NCBI GenBank assembly: GCA_025451715.1
Contig: JANWJY010000077.1
Location: forward strand, 1 to 9,467
Direction: 5' to 3'
Length of the DNA: 9,467 bases
From: Fimbriimonadaceae bacterium
Lineage (GTDB): Bacteria > Armatimonadota > Fimbriimonadia > Fimbriimonadales > Fimbriimonadaceae
Part shown: positions 5,861 to 9,467 of the stretch, piece by piece
Layout of the letters: each line of letters opens with the position of its first letter
How positions within the stretch are numbered: the stretch's first letter is position 1
Made by a program: the position numbers and the translations under genes
Notes under the pieces: model-generated
Database searches by the model: none
What the model was told of the DNA's origin: nothing
The model's input: only the letters and a program-made list of their open reading frames with translations

Positions 5861-6040
5861 CTATCCAAGAAGATCGCCGGCCGCAGTCTCTCCCGCGACG
5901 TATCCCGTCGAGAACGCGGCCTGGAGGTTGTAGCCGCCGACGGGGCCGGCGATGTCGAGCGCCTCGCCGCAGAGGTAGAGCCCGGGGTGCCCGACGCCAA
6001 AGCAACCGCCGTACAAAAACAGCACGAAGATCGGCGGCGG
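5861..6040 (-). pseudogene. C-terminal remnant of an HI0933/YhiN (BaiN-like) flavoprotein
   Basis: Read on the minus strand, codons from about 5992 down to TAG at 5861-5863 give GHPGLYLCGEALDIAGPVGG then YNLQAAFSTGYVAGETAAGD and LLG. This is the characteristic C-terminal end of the HI0933-type NAD(P)/FAD-dependent oxidoreductases (E. coli YhiN, B. subtilis YtfP): GLYF-CGE-LD-GGYN followed by a GxxAG helix that closes the FAD site. About 44 codons remain of a family that is normally about 400 residues long. Upstream the frame passes into unrelated residues (PPPIFVLFLY...) and meets a stop at 6041-6043, just before a hairpin, after which the plus-strand glutamate-synthase-like gene begins. There is therefore no room for the rest. 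No start codon or ribosome-binding site survives; it is a relic and not expected to be functional. Confidence 0.82.
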
Positions 6041-6052
6041 CTAACTATTGAG

Positions 6053-6085
6053 GGCCCCTCTCCCAATAATGCTGAGAGAGGGGCC
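6053..6085. repeat. 10-bp-stem hairpin, possible dispersed repeat or terminator
   Basis: GGCCCCTCTC (6053-6062) and GAGAGGGGCC (6076-6085) are perfectly complementary around a 13-base AT-richer loop. It sits between the truncated flavoprotein and the start of the glutamate-synthase-like gene, with no T-tract on either side. Its form resembles the CCCTCTCC/GGAGAGGG-type intergenic hairpins that many genomes carry in numerous copies. It may mark the recombination point that removed the flavoprotein's 5' portion. Confidence 0.6.
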
Positions 6086-6135
6086 AGGGCATCGTTGTAT
6101 CTCGCGCCCTCGTCCCTGCATACGGTTGGCGCGCC

Positions 6136-7746
6136 ATGATGCGGATCGTCTTCTACGTCGTCTCCTTTGTGGGGCTCGCGCTTGTGGTCGGCTTCGCGCC
6201 CACCAACCCATGGGTTTGGTGGCTCCTGGCAGGCATCGTGCCATACATCGCGCTCGGCGTCTATGACATGAACCAGAAGACCCGCGCGCTGCTGCGCAAC
6301 TATCCAGTTATCGGCCACGGCCGCTACGTCATGGAGCTCGTCCGTCCCGAGATCCAGCAGTACTTCGTCGAGAGCAACCTCGATGGGCGCCCCTTTGCCC
6401 GCAACGACCGCTCGATCGTTTACCAAAGGGCGAAGGGCGTGGTCGAGACGATGCCCTTCGGCACACAGTCCGACGTCTACGAGGCAGGATACGAGTGGAT
6501 CAACCACTCGTGCGCGCCAGCACCGCACCTGGACGAAGAGCCACGAGTGCGCATCGGAGCAGAGCGTTGCGCGCATCCTTATGACGCGAGCCTCTTCAAC
6601 ATCAGTGCGATGTCCTATGGCTCGCTCAGCCGCCGGGCCGTGCTCGCACTCAACAAGGGCGCAAGGCTCGGCGGGTTTGCGCACAACACCGGCGAGGGTG
6701 GGATCGCGCCCGCGCACCTCATTCACGGTGGCGACGTCGTGTACCAGGTCGGTACCGGCTACTTTGGCTGTCGCGCCGCGGACGGCGGGTTCGACCTCGA
6801 AAAGTACATCGTCACCGCCGGGCACGCGAGCGTGAAGATGATCGAGTTGAAACTATCGCAAGGGGCGAAGCCCGCGCACGGTGGAATCCTCCCCGCGAAG
6901 AAGGTCACGCAAGAGATCGCGGACATCCGCGGAGTGCCGGTCGGCGTGCGCGTCGACTCCCCTCCGGGACACAAGGCGTTCGGCACCCCGCTCGAGATGC
7001 TCGCCTTCATCGAGCTTCTGCGAGAGAAGAGCGGCGGAAAGCCGGTAGGGTTCAAGCTGTGCATTGGTCAGCCCGAAGAGTTCGTGTCGATCGTCAAGGC
7101 CATGGTCGAGACCGACACCTTCCCGGACTTCATCACCGTCGACGGCGGTGAGGGCGGCACGGGAGCAGCGCCGTTCGAGTTCTCCGACTCTGTCGGAATG
7201 CCGTTGCGCGACGGCCTCGCCTTTGCCCATAACGTCCTCGTCGGGGCGGGGGTGCGAAAGCGTGTTGTGCTCATTGCGAGCGGAAAGATCATCACCGGGT
7301 TTCACATGTTTCGCGCCATGGCTCTCGGCGCCGACATCTGCAACTGCGCACGCGGAATGATGTTCGCGCTCGGTTGCATCCAAGCGCGCCGCTGCAACCA
7401 CAACGACTGCCCCGTGGGAGTAGCGACCACAGACCCGAAGCTCGACAAGGCGATCGACGTCGACGACAAGGGCCAGCGCGTGGACCGCTACCACAAGCGC
7501 ACTGTCGTGTCGTTCCTCGAGATCCTCGGCGCAGCAGGGCTCAGCCACCCCTCACAGATCCGGCCCGATCACGTCTACCGTCGCGTCGACCCCGTGCGGT
7601 GTCTGCGCTACTCCGAGCTGTACGAATGGCTCGCTCCCGGCGCGTTCGTGACCGGACAAGCGCCTGTCAAATGGCAGATGATGTGGGACGGCAGCAGCCC
7701 CCATCGCTTTTGCGAGTCGTTCGAGACAATCGGTCGCGTGAGCTAA
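6136..7746 (+). CDS. FMN-binding glutamate synthase family protein (stand-alone synthase domain, membrane-anchored)
   Basis: A 536-residue protein. Residues 1-41 form one or two membrane segments (MMRIVFYVVSFVGLALVVGF, then PWVWWLLAGIVPYIALGVY). Residues from about 80 to 500 are the glutamate synthase central FMN/Fe-S domain (Glu_synthase, TIM barrel). Visible motifs: FNISAMSYGSLS (154-165), HNTGEGGI (183-190), DSPPGHKAFGTP (274-285), FITVDGGEGGTGAAP (332-346), and the iron-sulfur cysteines C414, C420 and C425 in GCIQARRCNHNDCPVGVATT. The N-terminal class II glutaminase domain and the C-terminal beta-helix of true GltB are absent, as is usual for this family. It therefore cannot take ammonia from glutamine by itself and its substrate is uncertain. 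ATG at 6136 or 6139 is chosen; neither has a ribosome-binding site, and a leaderless start is possible. GC is high (7201-7260 is 70% by count). It heads the cluster ending at 8749. Confidence 0.95.
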   Translation: MMRIVFYVVSFVGLALVVGFAPTNPWVWWLLAGIVPYIALGVYDMNQKTRALLRNYPVIGHGRYVMELVRPEIQQYFVESNLDGRPFARNDRSIVYQRAKGVVETMPFGTQSDVYEAGYEWINHSCAPAPHLDEEPRVRIGAERCAHPYDASLFNISAMSYGSLSRRAVLALNKGARLGGFAHNTGEGGIAPAHLIHGGDVVYQVGTGYFGCRAADGGFDLEKYIVTAGHASVKMIELKLSQGAKPAHGGILPAKKVTQEIADIRGVPVGVRVDSPPGHKAFGTPLEMLAFIELLREKSGGKPVGFKLCIGQPEEFVSIVKAMVETDTFPDFITVDGGEGGTGAAPFEFSDSVGMPLRDGLAFAHNVLVGAGVRKRVVLIASGKIITGFHMFRAMALGADICNCARGMMFALGCIQARRCNHNDCPVGVATTDPKLDKAIDVDDKGQRVDRYHKRTVVSFLEILGAAGLSHPSQIRPDHVYRRVDPVRCLRYSELYEWLAPGAFVTGQAPVKWQMMWDGSSPHRFCESFETIGRVS

Positions 7747-7750
7747 CGAC

Positions 7751-7759
7751 TGCCATAAT
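7751..7759 (+). promoter_or_regulatory. Possible extended -10 promoter for a leaderless transcript
   Basis: TGC-CATAAT fits the extended -10 pattern (TGN followed by a hexamer matching TATAAT at five of six positions). It ends 8 bases before the GTG at 7768, which itself has no ribosome-binding site. Transcription would start at or next to the start codon. No -35 hexamer lies at 17-18 bases, which an extended -10 can tolerate. Read-through from the upstream gene is an equally good explanation for expression. Confidence 0.3.
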
Positions 7760-7767
7760 CCGGGCCA

Positions 7768-8166
7768 GTGGACGACACAAGGCGTCTCCGTCGGCAATTG
7801 GCTGTTTACTTCTTGTTCCAGTCGCTCGCGACCTTTGCTTGGTACGCCTGGATGTTCCTTGTACCTGCTCACCGCGACGTGTTCTTTGCGCCTGGCACGG
7901 CTGACGTTGTCCTCGGCAAGTTCTCCGTGCCCGACAACATCGTCTTCGGAGGTGCAGGGTTGGCGACTTCTTGTCTCCTTTGGATGGGCTCTCGGTGGGC
8001 GGTGCCACTCGCATGGGTCACAGCGGGAGCCGGGGCGTACGCCTGCTTCGGAGCCATCATGATCAATTGGCCGATCGGACAGAGGCCCGCCGCAGACGTA
8101 ATGATGGCGCTCACGTTGGCTGGCAGTGCGCTTTCCGCCTTCCTTGCGACGAGGGCTCATGAATAG
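7768..8166 (+). CDS. Small four-helix membrane protein, unknown function
   Basis: A 132-residue protein with predicted membrane segments at about 11-32, 56-74, 79-101 and 109-127, a basic N-terminus (DDTRRLRRQ, probably cytoplasmic) and a short charged C-terminus. No family is recognised with certainty; hydrophobicity and pattern are like small uncharacterised membrane proteins of about 130 residues. The GTG at 7768 is chosen because it starts immediately before the basic N-terminus and lies 21 bases after the previous stop; no ribosome-binding site is visible. Its last 8 bases overlap the start of the methyltransferase gene (ATGAATAG: ATG of the next gene, TAG of this one), indicating coupled translation and probably a shared task with that enzyme. 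Confidence 0.82.
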   Translation: MDDTRRLRRQLAVYFLFQSLATFAWYAWMFLVPAHRDVFFAPGTADVVLGKFSVPDNIVFGGAGLATSCLLWMGSRWAVPLAWVTAGAGAYACFGAIMINWPIGQRPAADVMMALTLAGSALSAFLATRAHE

Positions 8167-8749
8167 CGGCCCTGACCGGTTCTTCAAGACTGCACCGAAA
8201 CGTTCGATGACGGAAAACGTCGTTCGCACGCTCTTGCAGGTCGCGACGATCTGGACGATCTTCCTCGTGCTGCTTCCATGGGGGATCTTATGGCTGCAGT
8301 CGCTTGTCGATATCCCCAACTTCGATCCGGGCCCGTGGCGGCCGGTTGCGGTCGTCGTGTTCTGGATAGCAGGGCTGACAGGGCTGAGCTGCGGCTGGTC
8401 GTTTGTGCGCTGGGGCGGCGGCACACCGATCCCGTGCGACCAAGCGACGCGATTCACGATCATTGGCCTCTACCGCTACGTGCGCAACCCGATGGCGGTG
8501 CTGGGCATCCTACAAGGGTTGATGGTCGCGCTATACGTTGGCTCGTGGCCCGTCGCCGTCTACTCGCTGCTGGGAGCGGCCTTCTGGGAGCTTATCGCCC
8601 GCCCTCCAGAAGAGCGCGACCTCGCGCGTCGCTTTGGCCGAGACTATGAAGAGTATCGCGCGGCCGTGAATTGCTGGGTGCCACGCCGCACGCCCTATCG
8701 CCGCGTCGTCATTGATCCCGACGCGGCGAAGAGCGTATTGCTCGATTGA
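8159..8749 (+). CDS. Isoprenylcysteine carboxyl methyltransferase (ICMT)-family membrane methyltransferase
   Basis: A 196-residue integral membrane protein. Membrane segments lie at about 26-47, 62-83 and 114-145 (a helical hairpin). The signature is in the C-terminal half: GLYRYVRNPMAVLG (103-116), then the acidic/basic stretch PPEERDLARRFGRDYEEYRA (149-168) and VNCWVPR (170-176). This is the RNPMY-type and E-DL-RFG-YxxY-V-W-PR pattern by which ICMT/PEMT-like enzymes bind S-adenosylmethionine at the membrane. The bacterial substrate of such relatives is usually unknown. The frame is open upstream to 8126, but ATG 8159 is preferred: it follows GAGGG at 8151-8155 and overlaps the preceding gene's stop. 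It ends 31 bases before the stop of the convergent amine oxidase, with no clear terminator between. Confidence 0.9.
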   Translation: MNSGPDRFFKTAPKRSMTENVVRTLLQVATIWTIFLVLLPWGILWLQSLVDIPNFDPGPWRPVAVVVFWIAGLTGLSCGWSFVRWGGGTPIPCDQATRFTIIGLYRYVRNPMAVLGILQGLMVALYVGSWPVAVYSLLGAAFWELIARPPEERDLARRFGRDYEEYRAAVNCWVPRRTPYRRVVIDPDAAKSVLLD

Positions 8750-8780
8750 TACAAACTCACTGTTCGATCGCTGACTCGAC

Positions 8781-9467
8781 TTACAACAACCCTGCTTTGA
8801 TGTCTGCCAGCACTTCGTTCGCCGCGCGGATACCGCTCAGGCACGCGCCCTCCATGTATCCCTGCCAACTGTAGAACGAGTCCGCGTGCTCGCCGGCGAA
8901 CTTGATCAGCCCGGCGGCTGGCCCCTCGAGACCGGCGACGGTCGTGAACTGCCCCAATGTGTAGCACGTGTACGAGCCCAGCGAGAGCGGGTTGCTCGGC
9001 CAATGCTCGAGGTGCGCGACGAAGCTGCCGCCGACCTTCGTCGCTTGCGCCTTTGTTCCAGGGAGCACCGTGTTGAAGTCGTTGAGGAACGCGTTGACCT
9101 GCGTCTGCAGCGCACCAACGCTCAGCGAAGCCCCGCGAGCACCGCTCGCATAGTCGGTGATGATTCCCTTTGCCGTCGAGTTCGCCCGGTTCGTCTCCCA
9201 GGTGTTCTGCATGTTGGGCAGGTCCGTGTACGCGCTGCCTTTCGAGCCGTGCAGCTCGTCCCACGGGCGGCCGTTGAACACGACCATCGTCTTGGCGTTG
9301 TTCCCGTAGCCGAGCGTGTTGATCGCACGGCGCTTGTCTGCGGAAAGTCCGAGCGACGCGTCGAGCTGGACGTTTCGCAGCACCGAGAACGGCACCGAGA
9401 TCACAACCGCGTCAAAGGTCTCAGGGACCGAAGAACCGTTGAAGTAGAGCTTGAACTCGCCTGCACC
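8781..9467 (-). CDS. Flavin monoamine oxidase family protein, C-terminal part (5' end outside window)
   Basis: The minus-strand frame is open from the window edge to TAA at 8781-8783, giving the last 228 residues of an FAD-dependent amine oxidase (family length usually 450-550). Counting from the edge, FDAVVISVPFSVLR (18-31) is the typical strand after the substrate domain; GNNAKTMVVFNGRPW (55-69) carries the lysine (K59) at the place of the flavin-N5 lysine of this family; and FAGEHADSFYSWQGYMEGAC (190-209) followed by SGIRAA is the FAD-binding C-terminus. The reaction expected is oxidative deamination of an amine or amino acid, yielding hydrogen peroxide. The GTG at 9404 lies inside the domain and is not the start. 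The N-terminal Rossmann motif and any signal peptide are outside the window. The substrate is not deducible. Confidence 0.92.
   Translation of the reverse strand, partial: GAGEFKLYFNGSSVPETFDAVVISVPFSVLRNVQLDASLGLSADKRRAINTLGYGNNAKTMVVFNGRPWDELHGSKGSAYTDLPNMQNTWETNRANSTAKGIITDYASGARGASLSVGALQTQVNAFLNDFNTVLPGTKAQATKVGGSFVAHLEHWPSNPLSLGSYTCYTLGQFTTVAGLEGPAAGLIKFAGEHADSFYSWQGYMEGACLSGIRAANEVLADIKAGLL

Noticed and set aside
6095..6124. TTGTAT / CATACG hexamers upstream of 6136 as a promoter
   Set aside because: Each hexamer matches the sigma-70 consensus at only three of six positions; chance level in this sequence.
5854..6825. 323-codon open frame on the minus strand
   Set aside because: Mostly the antisense shadow of the glutamate-synthase-like gene; its sequence has the V/A/D/H-rich look of a GC-rich shadow, and it is in a different frame from the real flavoprotein relic.
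8126..8158. Upstream start for the methyltransferase gene
   Set aside because: Would overlap the preceding gene by 41 bases; ATG 8159 has GAGGG upstream and the classical ATGA-type stop/start overlap.
7552..8463. 303-codon open frame on the minus strand
   Set aside because: Antisense to the ends of three well-supported plus-strand genes; no recognisable motif.

Overview
The window is bacterial, GC-rich and densely coded, with ATG/GTG starts and TGA/TAG/TAA stops. Its phylum cannot be fixed from these genes. A PAS-GAF-HD-GYP signalling protein, an isopenicillin-N-epimerase-like aminotransferase, a flavin amine oxidase and a stand-alone glutamate-synthase-like FMN protein suggest a free-living environmental bacterium. 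The dispersed TCATCCTGAGCTTGTCGAAGG-type repeat occurs across unrelated phyla and does not help to place it.

Layout. (1) 2-1207, plus strand: a class V-fold PLP aminotransferase whose 5' end lies outside the window. (2) 1208-1556: a gap with no convincing gene. (3) 1557-3245, minus strand: a cytosolic PAS-GAF-HD-GYP cyclic-dinucleotide phosphodiesterase, bracketed by two near-identical 39-bp direct repeats (1510-1548 and 3391-3429). (4) About 3.25-6.09 kb: an accessory-looking stretch, part of it poorer in GC. It holds a broken ORF built on a 21-bp tandem repeat, a dispersed hairpin repeat, a HEPN-like gene closely followed by a four-helix membrane protein, a strong two-way terminator hairpin, a convergent second gene with an RX4H (HEPN-type) motif, and the last about 44 codons of a lost HI0933/YhiN-type flavoprotein. 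(5) 6136-8749, plus strand: a compact three-gene set made of a membrane-anchored glutamate-synthase-like FMN/Fe-S protein, a small four-helix membrane protein, and an ICMT-type membrane methyltransferase that overlaps it by 8 bases. (6) 8781-9467, minus strand: the C-terminal part of a flavin monoamine oxidase whose 5' end is outside the window.

How the genes fit together. The three genes at 6136-8749 are likely co-transcribed, and all of them appear membrane-associated. The HEPN-like/membrane-protein pair at 3940-5010 and the convergent RX4H gene at 5080-5832 are the best candidates for an undescribed system, perhaps defence or toxin-like. That rests on weak motif resemblance and genomic context, not on a proven family match. 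The repeats, the broken ORF and the truncated gene show that 3.25-6.09 kb has been repeatedly rearranged.
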